Origin: Microvirga rosea
GTDB lineage: Bacteria > Pseudomonadota > Alphaproteobacteria > Rhizobiales > Beijerinckiaceae
Assembly: GCF_020595095.1 (NCBI RefSeq)
Contig: NZ_JAJDOP010000005.1
Span: forward strand, 186,001 to 250,000
Reading direction: 5' to 3'
DNA length: 64,000 nt
The notes under the pieces are model-generated. The model was given only the letters and a program-made list of their open reading frames with translations, did no database searches and had not been told where the DNA came from. Below are positions 1 to 9,057 of the stretch, one piece after another. Position 1 is the first letter of the stretch; the number at the start of each line of letters is the position of its first letter. The translations under genes and the position numbers were made by a program.

Positions 1-1
1 T

Positions 2-106
2 CAGCCCAAGGCCATTACGACGACGCTCGAGCGGCCTCCCGTTCTGGAGGACGCGGATGCAGCCGCGCTCTGGAAAGGTGTGCCGCAGACCGCTTCAGCC
101 GCTTAA
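2..106 (+). CDS. C-terminal end of a probable Gfo/Idh/MocA-type oxidoreductase (partial)
   Basis: An open frame runs from the window edge to a TAA at 104-106 and gives about 34 residues ([20 protein letters not shown] and onward to QTASAA). The start lies outside the window. The sequence is too short for firm assignment. The suggestion of a Gfo/Idh/MocA dehydrogenase rests on the ThuA gene 22 bp downstream in the same direction, because such pairs are common in rhizobial sugar-catabolic operons. It could be another sugar-metabolism protein. Confidence 0.45.
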   Translation, partial: QPKAITTTLERPPVLEDADAAALWKGVPQTASAA

Positions 107-128
107 AGCCAGGGAACACGGTTCGATC

Positions 129-779
129 ATGAGCGAAGCATTGATCGTATGGGGCGGTTGGACGGGCCACGAGCCGGAACAATGCGCCACTATCGTTGCG
201 GATATGCTGAAGTCCGAAGGGTTCAAAGTGACATTGGAGAACTCGACGGCAGCGTTCGCGGATCCGAGGCTTTCAGAGCTGAGCCTGATCGTTCCGATCT
301 TCACCATGTCGAAGATCGAGAAGAGCGAGGTCGAAAATCTGTCCCGTGCGGTGAAAGGCGGCGTCGGCCTTGCAGGCTATCACGGCGGGATGGGGGATGC
401 ATTCCGCGAGGCGGTCGAGTATCAGTTCATGTGTGGCGGCCAGTGGGTGGCGCACCCGGGAAACATCATCGATTATCGGGTGAACATTACCCGCCACGAC
501 GATCCGATTATGCACGGCATCGATGATTTCGACTATCGCTCGGAACAATACTACATGCATGTGGACCCATCGAATGACGTTCTCGCCACAACGACATTCT
601 CAGGCGAGCACGCTTCTTGGATCGACGGGGTCGTCATGCCTGTCGTGTGGAAGCGGCATCATGGTCAAGGGCGGGTCTTCTACAGCTCCCTTGGGCATGT
701 CGCCAAGGAGTTCGACGTCCCGCAGATGCGCACGATCTTCAAGCGCGGGATGCTCTGGGCGGCCCGGGCGGCGTCCTGA
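129..779 (+). CDS. ThuA-like domain protein
   Basis: A 216-residue cytoplasmic protein of the ThuA family (class I glutamine-amidotransferase-like fold, named from trehalose utilisation in Sinorhizobium). Visible family features are the N-terminal strand [16 protein letters not shown], the [11 protein letters not shown] turn near residue 95, the GGQWVAHPG segment, and the late [19 protein letters not shown] motif. The start at 129 is preferred over an upstream in-frame ATG at 57 because 57 lies inside the preceding gene and alignment begins at [10 protein letters not shown]. ThuA proteins act on keto-sugar or glycoside intermediates; the exact substrate is unknown. It probably forms an operon with the partial gene before it. 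Confidence 0.85.
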   Translation: MSEALIVWGGWTGHEPEQCATIVADMLKSEGFKVTLENSTAAFADPRLSELSLIVPIFTMSKIEKSEVENLSRAVKGGVGLAGYHGGMGDAFREAVEYQFMCGGQWVAHPGNIIDYRVNITRHDDPIMHGIDDFDYRSEQYYMHVDPSNDVLATTTFSGEHASWIDGVVMPVVWKRHHGQGRVFYSSLGHVAKEFDVPQMRTIFKRGMLWAARAAS

Positions 780-851
780 CACCTCGCAGCACGCCGTCCA
801 CGAAGTTCGATCCTCCATGACGCGGGGCCGAGCGCGCAGCTCGCGCTCCGG

Positions 852-1193
852 TCAGCTCACGAAGTCTTCACGCATCGGGGTGAAGACATCCAGAAGTGTG
901 CCCGCCTCGATCGCGACGGCCCCATGCACGGCGTTCGAAGGAACGAGAAAGCTGTCTCCTTCCTTCAGACGCTCGGTCCGCCCCGATATGGTGATGTCAA
1001 AAACGCCTTTCTCGACCAGGCTGCATTGAATGTGCGGATGCGTGTGCGCGGCGCCGACGGCTCCGGCCTCGAAGGAAACACGGACCATCATCACCTGCAG
1101 GTCATAGGTCAGGACCTTGCGTCGAATGCCCTCGCCCGCGGGCTCCCATTGGAGTTCGCTGTCGAGCGCGAAGTTCTCGCCTTTGCGGTTCAT
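852..1193 (-). CDS. kdgF: KdgF-like cupin (unsaturated uronate linearisation)
   Basis: A single-domain cupin of 113 residues. The core has the cupin metal-site pattern AAHTHPHIQCSLVEKGVFD followed by KEGDSFLVPSNAVHGAVAIE and LLDVFTP, which is how KdgF proteins of pectin and alginate catabolism read. KdgF speeds ring opening of 4,5-unsaturated uronates to 5-keto-4-deoxyuronate, the substrate of KduI. The gene follows kduI by 32 bp. ATG at 1193 is chosen because GGAGG lies four bases upstream; the ATG at 1196 is too close to it. Function follows from family plus neighbour; substrate stereochemistry (galacturonate or other) is not shown. Confidence 0.85.
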   Translation of the reverse strand: MNRKGENFALDSELQWEPAGEGIRRKVLTYDLQVMMVRVSFEAGAVGAAHTHPHIQCSLVEKGVFDITISGRTERLKEGDSFLVPSNAVHGAVAIEAGTLLDVFTPMREDFVS

Positions 1194-1225
1194 CATTCCT
1201 CCAGATCCTGTCAGGGCGATCCGTC

Positions 1226-2062
1226 TCAGCGCAGCGCGTCCATCGGCACCATGTCCATATCGGCGAAATCCTGGTTGTCTCCACCCATCGCCCATACGAA
1301 TGCATAGTTGCTCGTGCCGACACCAGAGTGGATCGACCAGCCGGGAGACAGGATGGCTTGCTCGTTGGCGACGACCAGATGCTTGGTTTCGTCCGGCTCA
1401 CCCATGAAATGGAACACGCGCGCATCCGGTTGCAGGTCGAAATAGACGTAGACCTCGGATCGTCTGTCGTGCACGTGCGCCGGCATGGTATTCCACATGC
1501 TGCCCGGCTTGAGCTGCGTCATGCCGAGAACCAATTGCGCGGACCGGCAGACTTCCGGGTGAATCATCTGAAAGATCGTCCGGACATTGCCGTTCGCAGC
1601 GTCACCGAGGTCGAGGCGCCGCGCTCGGTCGAGACCGATCTTGGTCGTCTCGAAGCGTGCGTGGGCCGGCGTGCTGACCAGATAGAACTTTGCCGGGGCA
1701 TTTGCATCATCGGACTCGAAACGCACATCCTTGGTGCCCATGGCCATGTAGAGCGCATCGCGCGGGCCCAGCTCGTAGGTCACGCCGTCCGCCTGAACGC
1801 GGCCTGCGCCGCCCAGGTTCACCACACCGAGTTCGCGCCGATCAAGAAAATTCGGCGATCCGATCTGCTTATGGGATTCCAGGACGATCGACTGGGATGT
1901 CGGTGTTGCGCCGCCGACCACCAGACGGTCGATATGGCTGTAATGAAGCGTGATCCGACCCGGCACGAACAGCGATTCGATGAGGAAGTGACGGCGCAGT
2001 TCCGCGGAACTGAAATGCCGAACGGCTTCGGGATGGCAGACTTGCCGGACTTCTATGCTCAT
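1226..2062 (-). CDS. kduI: 5-dehydro-4-deoxy-D-glucuronate isomerase
   Basis: 278 residues, the same length as E. coli KduI. The enzyme converts 5-keto-4-deoxyuronate to 2,5-diketo-3-deoxygluconate in pectin and uronate breakdown. The zinc-site region MPAHVHDRRSEVYVYFDL (HxH then E) is visible around residue 195, and the N-terminal HPEAVRHFSSAELRRHFL is typical. The start at MSIEVRQVCHPE is chosen because 36 residues upstream overlap dctM and do not look like the family. It is the fourth gene of a dctPQM-kduI-kdgF string. KduD, which would reduce the product, is not in the window. Confidence 0.95.
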   Translation of the reverse strand: MSIEVRQVCHPEAVRHFSSAELRRHFLIESLFVPGRITLHYSHIDRLVVGGATPTSQSIVLESHKQIGSPNFLDRRELGVVNLGGAGRVQADGVTYELGPRDALYMAMGTKDVRFESDDANAPAKFYLVSTPAHARFETTKIGLDRARRLDLGDAANGNVRTIFQMIHPEVCRSAQLVLGMTQLKPGSMWNTMPAHVHDRRSEVYVYFDLQPDARVFHFMGEPDETKHLVVANEQAILSPGWSIHSGVGTSNYAFVWAMGGDNQDFADMDMVPMDALR

Positions 2063-2090
2063 TATGACCTCTGTCGATTGAGGGCTGACA

Positions 2091-3371
2091 CTAGTGGAAC
2101 AGGGCGGGAAGCCAGAGCGAAAGCCCTGGGACATAGGTGACCAGGAGCAAGACGAAGATGCTTGCTCCAAGGAACGGCCAGATCGTCTTCATGGCTTCGC
2201 CGATCGTGATCTTGCCGACGGCGCATCCGACGAACAGCACTGAACCGACCGGCGGTGTGTTGAGGCCGATACCGGCATTCAGGATGAGGATGACGCCGAA
2301 GTGAACCGGATCGATCCCGAAAGCCTTGATGACCGGCAGGAAGATCGGCGTGCAGATGATGATCATCGGCGCCATGTCCATGAAGGTGCCGAGGATAAGA
2401 AGGATCACGTTGATGAGGAGGAGGACGATGATGGGATTGTCGGAGAACGTCTTCATGAGGGCGATGGTCGCCTGCGGCACCTGCAGGAACGCCATCAGCC
2501 AGCCGAATGCACTTGCGGTCCCGATGACGAGAAGCACCATCGCCGTCGTCCGAACGGCGCCGAGGGTTGCTTCGACAAAGCCCTGCCAGTCCAGCTCACG
2601 GTAGACGAAGAGCGTCACGAGAAGCGCATAGACGACCGCGACGCATGAACTCTCGGCAGCCGTGAAGACGCCCGAGCGCACGCCGCCGAAGATAATGAAG
2701 ATCAGCAGGATCCCGGGAACGGCGGAGACGAAGAAACGGCCGAGCAAGCGAAACCCGGGGAAAGGGTCCGCCGGGTAGCCGCGGCGTACGGCCACCCAAT
2801 AGGCGGTGATCATCAACGCTGCGGCAAGGAGCAAGCCCGGAACGACACCCGCCGTGAACAGGTCCGCCACCGAGATCGTTCCTCCGGCCGCGATGGAATA
2901 GATAATCATGTTGTGGGACGGCGGGATCAGAAGCGCGATGATCGCGGCATTCACGGTGACATTGACGCTGTAATCCTTCGCATAACCGCGCTTCTCCATC
3001 TGCGGGATCATGATGCCGCCGATGGCCGATGCGTCCGCGATCGCCGAACCTGAGATCCCTCCGAAGAGGGTGGAGGCAACCACGTTTACCTGCCCGAGGC
3101 CTCCCCGGAGATGACCAACGAAACCGGCGGCGAGACGGATAAGCCTGTCGGCAATGCCGCCGCGCATCATCAGGTCGCCCGCATAGATGAAGAACGGAAT
3201 CGCCATCATGGCGAACGCATTCATGCCGGAATTGACCTGCTGGAACACGACTACCGGCGGCAGTCCCATATAGAGCACGGTCGCAAGGGATGCGATGCCC
3301 AAGCAGAAGGCAACAGGCATGCCGATCAGCAGAAGAAGGGTAAAGACCCCGAACAGAACCCAAATTTCCAT
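2091..3371 (-). CDS. TRAP transporter large permease (DctM family)
   Basis: A 426-residue inner-membrane protein with about 12 hydrophobic segments from the N-terminus (IWVLFGVFTLLLLIGMPVAF) onward. It has the DctM hallmark FGGISGSAIADASAIGGIMI in the first half and the late motif LILNAGIGLNTPPVG. It forms the ion-coupled channel with the small permease 4 bp upstream and takes ligand from the periplasmic DctP protein. Linkage to kduI and kdgF suggests uptake of an unsaturated uronate or oligouronate. Confidence 0.93.
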   Translation of the reverse strand: MEIWVLFGVFTLLLLIGMPVAFCLGIASLATVLYMGLPPVVVFQQVNSGMNAFAMMAIPFFIYAGDLMMRGGIADRLIRLAAGFVGHLRGGLGQVNVVASTLFGGISGSAIADASAIGGIMIPQMEKRGYAKDYSVNVTVNAAIIALLIPPSHNMIIYSIAAGGTISVADLFTAGVVPGLLLAAALMITAYWVAVRRGYPADPFPGFRLLGRFFVSAVPGILLIFIIFGGVRSGVFTAAESSCVAVVYALLVTLFVYRELDWQGFVEATLGAVRTTAMVLLVIGTASAFGWLMAFLQVPQATIALMKTFSDNPIIVLLLINVILLILGTFMDMAPMIIICTPIFLPVIKAFGIDPVHFGVILILNAGIGLNTPPVGSVLFVGCAVGKITIGEAMKTIWPFLGASIFVLLLVTYVPGLSLWLPALFH

Positions 3372-3375
3372 GACG

Positions 3376-3915
3376 TCAGTCCTTCACGGCCACAAGATGA
3401 GGCTCGTCGGGGCGGATCAGGGGAACTTCCTCGCCTGCCGCCAAAAGGCGGACAAGCTTCTCCAGAGAAAACAGCGCAATCAGAACGCCGCCGACGGCGA
3501 GGGGCACGTAATCCATGCCTTGCGGGATCGGGAGGCCGGGCATGGCCGCGCTCCATGTCCCGGAGGCGAGCTCCGCGCCGTACCAGGCCATCGCGATACC
3601 GAACGCCACGACCATGACCTCCGTCACCGCAAGCATGATCCGGCGAATGCCATGCGGCGCGTAATGCAGGGCGATTTCGAAACCGAGATGATTTCCTTCC
3701 CGCACGCCGACGGCGGAACCGAGAAGGATGAACCAGCTCATCAGCAGAAGCGCCGCCGGCTCAGTCCAGCTCGGAGACTGGTTGAGAACATAGCGACCGA
3801 ACACCTGCCAGGCGACAAAAACGGTCATGAGAACGAGTCCGGCTCCAGAGATCCAAAGAGCCGCCCTGTTCACGACGGACAGGACTTGAGAGAACGCCGC
3901 AAGGCCAGTGCGCAT
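3376..3915 (-). CDS. TRAP transporter small permease (DctQ family)
   Basis: 179 residues with four predicted membrane helices, as in DctQ. The helix-1 region (AALWISGAGLVLMTVFVAWQ) is followed by FGRYVLNQSPSWTEPAALLL, a pattern shared by DctQ proteins (arginine-tyrosine, then W-T-E). It lies between dctP and dctM on the minus strand. A GC-rich hairpin (3943-3960) separates it from dctP. Confidence 0.92.
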   Translation of the reverse strand: MRTGLAAFSQVLSVVNRAALWISGAGLVLMTVFVAWQVFGRYVLNQSPSWTEPAALLLMSWFILLGSAVGVREGNHLGFEIALHYAPHGIRRIMLAVTEVMVVAFGIAMAWYGAELASGTWSAAMPGLPIPQGMDYVPLAVGGVLIALFSLEKLVRLLAAGEEVPLIRPDEPHLVAVKD

Positions 3916-3942
3916 CGGTCACGATCTCCATGTGAGAAATGC

Positions 3943-3960
3943 GGACCGGCGAGCCGGTCC
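3943..3960 (-). promoter_or_regulatory. Intercistronic hairpin between dctP and dctQ
   Basis: GGACCGGC and GCCGGTCC form a perfect inverted repeat with almost no spacer (effectively a 7-bp stem with a CGAG loop). It sits in the 69-bp gap between dctP and dctQ. There is no clear T-run, so it is more likely an RNA-stabilising or partial-attenuation stem that raises dctP over dctQM than a full terminator. This is inference from position and structure. Confidence 0.5.
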
Positions 3961-3984
3961 GACGATGTTACGACCTGTTGCGGC

Positions 3985-4965
3985 TCAGTTGATCGCCTGG
4001 ATGCGCGCCACGAGATCCTTCACCTTCGGATCCTTGGCGTACTTGTCGTAGACGGGCTTCATGGCATCGATGAACGGTTGCTTTTCAACCGCATTGATCT
4101 GGCTGCCGCTGGACCGGATCTTCTTCTCGGCTTCCTTTTCGCGGGCTTCCCAAAGTTCACGCATCTTGACGATGGATTCCTTCGCCGTTTCGCGAACCGC
4201 CTTCTGATCGTCGGCGGAAAGCTTGTCGAAGGATTTCTTCGACATCACCAGCACTTCCGGCGACATGGAATGCTCAGTGAGGGAGTAGAACTTCGCCACC
4301 TCGAAATGGCGGAACGATTCATAGCTCGGCCAGTTGTTTTCCGCGCCATCGACGACGCCGGTCTGCAGAGCCGAATAAACCTCGCCGGGAGGCATGGGCG
4401 TCGCATTCGCCCCGAGAGCGTTCACCATGTCGAGGAAAAGATCGGACTGAATCACCCGAACTTTCATTCCCTTCAAATCTGCGGGCGTATTGATGGGTCG
4501 CTTGGAGTTATAGAACGATCTGGCGCCGGAATCGTAGAATGCGAGCGCCACCAGCCCGTGCGGCTCGAACGCCTTCAGGATCTGGTCGCCGACGGGCCCA
4601 TCCATGGTCTTGCGCATATGGTCGACGGACCGGAAGATGAACGGCAGCGACGGGACGAGCGTTTCCGGAATGAGGTTGTTGAACGGACCCATATTGATCC
4701 GGTTCAGGTCGATCACGCCGAAGCGCGTCTGCTCGATCGTGTCCTTCTCCTGGCCCAGCTGCGCCGAGTGGAAGACCTGGACTTTGTAGCGGCCGTTCGT
4801 CTTCTTCTCCAGCAATGATCCGAAGTACTTGACGGCCTCGACGGTCGGGTAGCCGTCCGGGTGAATGTCGGCGGAGCGAAGGGTGGTCTGGGCACCGGCG
4901 GCGCCGCTCAAAAGGCCTGCACAGAGACCAAAGGCGGCTGCGGTTAACAGGCGTTTCATCGACAA
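3985..4965 (-). CDS. TRAP transporter periplasmic substrate-binding protein (DctP family)
   Basis: 326 residues with a Sec signal peptide (MSMKRLLTAAAFGLCAGLLS, cut after GAAGA). The mature part has DctP features: GYPTVEAVKYFGSLLEKKTN, the G(M)KVRVIQS segment around residue 168 that carries the carboxylate-binding arginine, and the GVVDGAENNWPSYES region. It has an AGGAGG ribosome site 12 bases before the ATG. It is first in the dctPQM-kduI-kdgF operon and divergent from a GntR regulator, so its ligand is probably a uronate breakdown product. Confidence 0.93.
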   Translation of the reverse strand: MSMKRLLTAAAFGLCAGLLSGAAGAQTTLRSADIHPDGYPTVEAVKYFGSLLEKKTNGRYKVQVFHSAQLGQEKDTIEQTRFGVIDLNRINMGPFNNLIPETLVPSLPFIFRSVDHMRKTMDGPVGDQILKAFEPHGLVALAFYDSGARSFYNSKRPINTPADLKGMKVRVIQSDLFLDMVNALGANATPMPPGEVYSALQTGVVDGAENNWPSYESFRHFEVAKFYSLTEHSMSPEVLVMSKKSFDKLSADDQKAVRETAKESIVKMRELWEAREKEAEKKIRSSGSQINAVEKQPFIDAMKPVYDKYAKDPKVKDLVARIQAIN

Positions 4966-5107
4966 GATATCCTCCTAGGGTTTCCTCGAATGCTTTATTG
5001 TTAAGATCCCGGCTCTTCGGCTGGGCTGGATTGGATCCTGACCGAGTTCGGCCCGGCAGGCGCTTGACCAGTTTCACCCAATGGAGCACTGGTCGACAAT
5101 TGTATGG

Positions 5108-5123
5108 TAGTATACACTAATAT
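5108..5123. promoter_or_regulatory. Candidate operator between dctP and the GntR gene
   Basis: The 179-bp divergent gap contains an AT-rich patch: TAGT-ATAC-ACTA (5108-5119) running into ACTAATAT (5116-5123). ACTAATAT occurs again in a perfect palindrome upstream of the second dctP (9058-9073). GntR/FCD regulators commonly bind short palindromes in their own divergent control regions. Assignment to the GntR protein encoded alongside is inference. Confidence 0.45.
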
Positions 5124-5144
5124 ATCTCGCAACTCGCCAAAAGA

Positions 5145-5837
5145 ATGAGAAACGCCGTGAGCATGTCCTTTTCCATCAGTCAGGGGTCGGCCGCCCAGCG
5201 CATCGAGAGTGAGTTGCGCCGCCTGATCGTGGCTCTTGAACTTCCCCCGGGCAGCCGCCTGTCCGAGCAGGATATCGCGGAGCGTCATGGGGTTTCGCGT
5301 CAACCCGTCCGGGAAGCTCTCATCGGCCTTGCCCGTACGCGGCTCGTGGAAATCCTGCCGCAGCGAGGCACGGTGGTGGTCAAGATCTCCGTCCGTAAGA
5401 TGATGGAGGCCCGCTTCGTGCGGGAGGCGATCGAGACCGCCGTTGTCCGGCGAGCCTGCTCGTCCTTCGATCAGCAGAGCCGTCAGCGGATCGACGATCT
5501 CCTCGACATGCAGGATCAAGCCGCACGCCGGGACGACCACGCCGCCTTCCAGCGCTATGACGAGCTGTTCCATGTTGCCCTCGCCGAGGGCGCCGGCTGC
5601 CCATTGGCGTGGGAAGCGGTTCAGGACATCAAGGCGCATATGGATCGCGTCTGCCAGCTCACCCTGCCCAGCATGGACGCCATGCTGCCTCTCATCGACC
5701 AGCATCGGGCGATTGTTGAGGCTATCGATCGGCGCGACGAGGAAGCCGCGGCGGCGGCCATGACGAAGCACCTTACGGAAATCCTCCGCGCCCTGCCCCG
5801 TGTCGAAGCGGAACACCCGGAACTTTTCAGTTCATGA
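5145..5837 (+). CDS. GntR family transcriptional regulator, FCD subfamily
   Basis: 230 residues. The N-terminal winged helix carries LSEQDIAERHGVSRQPVREA and LVEILPQRGTVV, typical of GntR. The C-terminal FCD domain has the metal/ligand-site arrangement R(x)VREAIETA, FQRYDELFHVALAEGAG, and LIDQHRAIVEAIDRRDEEAA ending in MTKHL. It lies between two TRAP transporter operons, divergent from the first, and is a good candidate to control both in response to a uronate-type acid. The start could be 5145, a GTG at 5157 or ATG at 5163; none has a strong ribosome site. Confidence 0.9.
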   Translation: MRNAVSMSFSISQGSAAQRIESELRRLIVALELPPGSRLSEQDIAERHGVSRQPVREALIGLARTRLVEILPQRGTVVVKISVRKMMEARFVREAIETAVVRRACSSFDQQSRQRIDDLLDMQDQAARRDDHAAFQRYDELFHVALAEGAGCPLAWEAVQDIKAHMDRVCQLTLPSMDAMLPLIDQHRAIVEAIDRRDEEAAAAAMTKHLTEILRALPRVEAEHPELFSS

Positions 5838-5886
5838 ATGGTGCCTCGACGGGGGCGAGATGGTTGATTTCCGTCGGTCCCGCTCC

Positions 5887-7293
5887 CTACCGCCCCAATC
5901 CCGCCTGGCGCGGAAGCCAAAGCGTCAGCTCGGGAATGTACGTGATGGCGATCAGCGCGAGCATGAGGGGAATCAACCAGGGAAGGATCGCCATCGTCGT
6001 GCGCTCGACGGAAAGCCTCGCGACGCGAGCAAGAACGAACAGCACCATGCCGAGCGGCGGGTGGAGAAGGCCGATCATCAGGTTGAGCGTCATGATCAGC
6101 CCGAAGTGAATCGGATCGATCCCGAGCTTCAGCACAATCGGAAGCAGGATCGGCACCAGGATCGTGATGGCCGCAATCGTGTCGATGAAGCAGCCGACAA
6201 ACAGGATCAGGATGTTGGCGAGGAGAAGGAAGACCCACTTGTTCTGAGTAAAGCCCAGGATGGCGTCGGAGAGGATCTGCGCGGCTTGGCTGACCGTCAG
6301 AAGCCAGGCGAAAATGGACGCGGCCGTCACGATGAACAGCACCGAGGCGGTCGTTTCGATGGTATCGAAGGTCGCCTTGGCAAGACTCTTGAACGTCATC
6401 GACCGGTAGCGGACCAGCCCCAGAAAGAGCGACCAGATGACGGCGGCAACGGCTGCTTCCGTGGGCGTGAAGAGACCGAGGGTCATTCCACCGATGAGGA
6501 TCACCGGCGCCATGAGCGCCATGACGGCCGAAAAGTCGAAATACCAATCGAGCGCCAGCAGCACGACGAGGGCGATGCCGATGGAGACGTTCGGCGTCAG
6601 TCCCATGCGGATCATCAGCCAGACGGCGACCGGAAACGCCATCACCATGGCGACTTCGATGCTGGCCGCTCCGAGCTGGCGCCATGAGAACGGCGTGTCG
6701 GATCCCCAGCCGTTCCTATAGGCGAAATACGCGACCGTTCCCATCATGAGAAGGGTCATCACCACGCCCGGGATCAGTCCTCCCAAAAACAGTGCGCCAA
6801 TCGAGACATTGGCCATCATGCCGTAGATGACGAAAGGCAGCGAGGGCGGAATGATCGGCCCGAGGGTTGCCGAAGCCGCCGTGACGCCCACCGAGAACTC
6901 GGTGGAATAGCCATGATCCTTCATGGCCTTGATCTCGATGGTTCCCAGTCCGGCAGCATCGGCGATCGCCGTTCCGGACATGCCCGAGAAGATCACCGAT
7001 CCGATGATATTCACTTGCCCGAGTCCCCCCTTCATCCACCCCACGAGGGCGACGGCGAAGGAGTAGATCCGGCCGGTGACGCCGGCGATGTTCATCAGGT
7101 TGCCGGCGAGGATGAAGAACGGAACGGCGAGAAGCGGAAAGCTCTCGACGCCGGCGATCATGCGCTGCGCGACGATCACATCCGGCACGATCCCGGTCGC
7201 CAGAATATAAAGGAGCGAGGCCGTCGCCATGGAGATTGCAACAGGCAGGCCCAGGATCATCAGAACGAGAAAGGAACCAAGCAAGATCCACAT
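5887..7293 (-). CDS. TRAP transporter large permease (DctM family), second system
   Basis: 468 residues, longer than the 426-residue paralogue at 2091-3371. It has the same hallmark motifs: FSGMSGTAIADAAGLGTIEI, then ATLGPIIPPSLPFVIYG, and late NLMIGLLHPPLGMVLFVL. The extra length sits around residues 215-265 (two added hydrophobic stretches near ALVVLLALDWYFDF). It overlaps dctQ by one base (TGATG), so translation is probably coupled. Ligand unknown. Confidence 0.92.
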   Translation of the reverse strand: MWILLGSFLVLMILGLPVAISMATASLLYILATGIVPDVIVAQRMIAGVESFPLLAVPFFILAGNLMNIAGVTGRIYSFAVALVGWMKGGLGQVNIIGSVIFSGMSGTAIADAAGLGTIEIKAMKDHGYSTEFSVGVTAASATLGPIIPPSLPFVIYGMMANVSIGALFLGGLIPGVVMTLLMMGTVAYFAYRNGWGSDTPFSWRQLGAASIEVAMVMAFPVAVWLMIRMGLTPNVSIGIALVVLLALDWYFDFSAVMALMAPVILIGGMTLGLFTPTEAAVAAVIWSLFLGLVRYRSMTFKSLAKATFDTIETTASVLFIVTAASIFAWLLTVSQAAQILSDAILGFTQNKWVFLLLANILILFVGCFIDTIAAITILVPILLPIVLKLGIDPIHFGLIMTLNLMIGLLHPPLGMVLFVLARVARLSVERTTMAILPWLIPLMLALIAITYIPELTLWLPRQAGLGR

Positions 7294-7880
7294 CAGGTTT
7301 CAGCCACCAACGGAGCATCGAATTCTTCAGGGCGCTCGAGCACGGAATAGCCGCGTCGCCAGTTGGCTGCCGCGACCTGAAGAGAGCGGAAAAACATCAG
7401 GATGAAGCCCAAGAACACAAACGCGTATGTCAGGTTCTTCGGCAGAGCGATGGTGGTCATCTGCTCATCGTCGACGATGCTCATGAAGCGCCAGATCAGA
7501 ATGGAGCCGTATCCGAAGAACGCCACTCGGGTCAGATCGACGGCCGTCGAGAGCACACGTGCGGCCCGAGAGGGTAGATAACGATACAGGAAATCGACAT
7601 GGATGTGACGGCTCATGCGCACGCACATGGCCGAGCCGATGAACACCAGTGCCACATTCAGGTTGGTGGCGATCTCCTCCGTCCAGGCGAAGGAATCGTT
7701 GAGGACGTAGCGGGTGAAGAACTGCAGGAACACGGCGAGCGCCATGATCCAGAACAAGGCGAGCGCCAGCCAATCCTCGAAGGCGTATTGCGAGAGATCG
7801 ACCGGGGCATGTTCACTTTCGTCGAACGTGTGCGCCAGTTCCTCGGCGCTCACCTGGATGTGAGCTTCGTCTTTCGTCAT
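7293..7880 (-). CDS. TRAP transporter small permease (DctQ family), second system
   Basis: 195 residues with four hydrophobic helices and the DctQ pattern FFTRYVLNDSFAWTEEIATN near residue 70. The N-terminal cytoplasmic tail of about 45 residues (MTKDEAHIQVSAEELAHTFD) is longer than usual. It lies 78 bp after dctP with a strong hairpin in between, and overlaps dctM by one base. Confidence 0.9.
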   Translation of the reverse strand: MTKDEAHIQVSAEELAHTFDESEHAPVDLSQYAFEDWLALALFWIMALAVFLQFFTRYVLNDSFAWTEEIATNLNVALVFIGSAMCVRMSRHIHVDFLYRYLPSRAARVLSTAVDLTRVAFFGYGSILIWRFMSIVDDEQMTTIALPKNLTYAFVFLGFILMFFRSLQVAAANWRRGYSVLERPEEFDAPLVAET

Positions 7881-7924
7881 GAAGCAACCTTCATCTTCGG
7901 AAGATGCGACCAGCGGAACGAGAA

Positions 7925-7946
7925 GGGGCCGCCTCGCGGCGGCCCC
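7925..7946 (-). promoter_or_regulatory. Intercistronic hairpin between dctP and dctQ, second system
   Basis: GGGGCCGCC and GGCGGCCCC pair perfectly over 9 bp around a 4-base loop. On the minus (sense) strand it is followed by TTCTCGTT, a weak T-tract. It is 12 bp after the dctP stop. It probably limits read-through or protects dctP mRNA, giving excess binding protein. The first TRAP operon has an analogous stem at the same place. Confidence 0.6.
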
Positions 7947-7958
7947 TTGACGGATCTG

Positions 7959-8954
7959 TTACATGGCCTCGGACTTCAGCGCCTGGATGCGGTCGAAGTC
8001 GGCTTTTCTGTAGCCGAGGGACTCAAGGGTCACGTTCTTCATGACCGCCTCCTTGAACTCGTCCTTGTTGACTTCGGTGACCGCCAGTCCCTTCTGCTTG
8101 AAGGAGTCGATCAGTTCTTTCTCCTTTGCCAGGATCTCGCCGGAAGCACGGACGGCGGCCTCCTCGGCAACGGCACCGAAGATCTTCTTGTCCTCGTCCG
8201 AGAGCTTGGCCCAGAGCTGCTTGGAGATGATGGTGGCCAGGTGATCGACGATATGGCCGGTGAGCACGATGTTCTTCTGAACCTCGTAGAACTTCTTGGC
8301 CTCGATGGTCGTCAACGGGTTTTCCTGCGCATCGACGGTCCCGTTCTGGAGAGCAAGATACACTTCGGCGAACGCTATCGGCGACGTGTTGGCTCCGCAG
8401 GAGCGCGGCATCGCGAGATAGGCCGGCGCATCCGGCACGCGGATCTTGAGGCCCTTCATCTCAGCGCAGGTCTTGAAAGGCTTGTTCGTGGATGTCTGGC
8501 GGATCCCGTAATAGGTGAGCGCCACCATGTGGTTACCCGTCTTCTCGGCGTAACCTGCCGCGAGCTCCCGAAACACATCGCTCTTCGCGTATGCGAGGAG
8601 ATGCCCGGCATCCCTGAAAACGTAAGGATAGTACCCGATGCCGACCGGCGGATAGCTGCGGGCCGCAAAACTGGGGCCCGATATGATCATGTCCACGGTG
8701 CCGAGCGACAGGCCCTGGTTGATGTCGCTCTCTTTCCCAAGCTGGGAAGCCGGATAGACATCGATCTGATAGCGGTTGTTGGTGCGCTTCGCGATCTCCT
8801 GCGCCGCCCAGACCGACTGGGTGTGGAACGGCTCCGATGTCTCATAGACATGCGCCCATTTCAGTTTCGTCTGGGCGCTGGCAGGCAGGGCGGGCAAGGC
8901 AAGAGCGGCGGCCGCGAACAGGCCAAAAGCAAAGCGGCGAGTCATCAGTGGCAT
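7959..8954 (-). CDS. TRAP transporter periplasmic substrate-binding protein (DctP family), second system
   Basis: 331 residues with a Sec signal (TRRFAFGLFAAAALALPALPASAQ). DctP features are SVWAAQEIAKRTNNRYQID early, GLKIRVPDAPAYLAM near residue 165, and NGTVDAQENPLTTIEAKKFY. It belongs to a dctPQM operon adjacent to the GntR regulator. Its ligand is unknown; the clustering suggests an acid related to uronate catabolism, or a second product of the same polymer. Confidence 0.92.
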   Translation of the reverse strand: MPLMTRRFAFGLFAAAALALPALPASAQTKLKWAHVYETSEPFHTQSVWAAQEIAKRTNNRYQIDVYPASQLGKESDINQGLSLGTVDMIISGPSFAARSYPPVGIGYYPYVFRDAGHLLAYAKSDVFRELAAGYAEKTGNHMVALTYYGIRQTSTNKPFKTCAEMKGLKIRVPDAPAYLAMPRSCGANTSPIAFAEVYLALQNGTVDAQENPLTTIEAKKFYEVQKNIVLTGHIVDHLATIISKQLWAKLSDEDKKIFGAVAEEAAVRASGEILAKEKELIDSFKQKGLAVTEVNKDEFKEAVMKNVTLESLGYRKADFDRIQALKSEAM

Positions 8955-9057
8955 AGTGGCGTTTCCTCTCTGGGCCTCCGGCTCTGCGGCCGGTTTGTGT
9001 TATTCGTGAGTATTTTCTCACGCAGGGCCGCTTGCCTGATCTGATCGGCAGCGGGCC

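Noticed and set aside
3295-4818. 507-residue plus-strand frame
   Set aside because: Runs antisense through dctQ and dctP; composition (His/Arg/Asp-rich) is typical of a GC-rich shadow frame.
7599-9044. 481-residue plus-strand frame opposite dctQ and dctP
   Set aside because: Shadow of the second TRAP genes.
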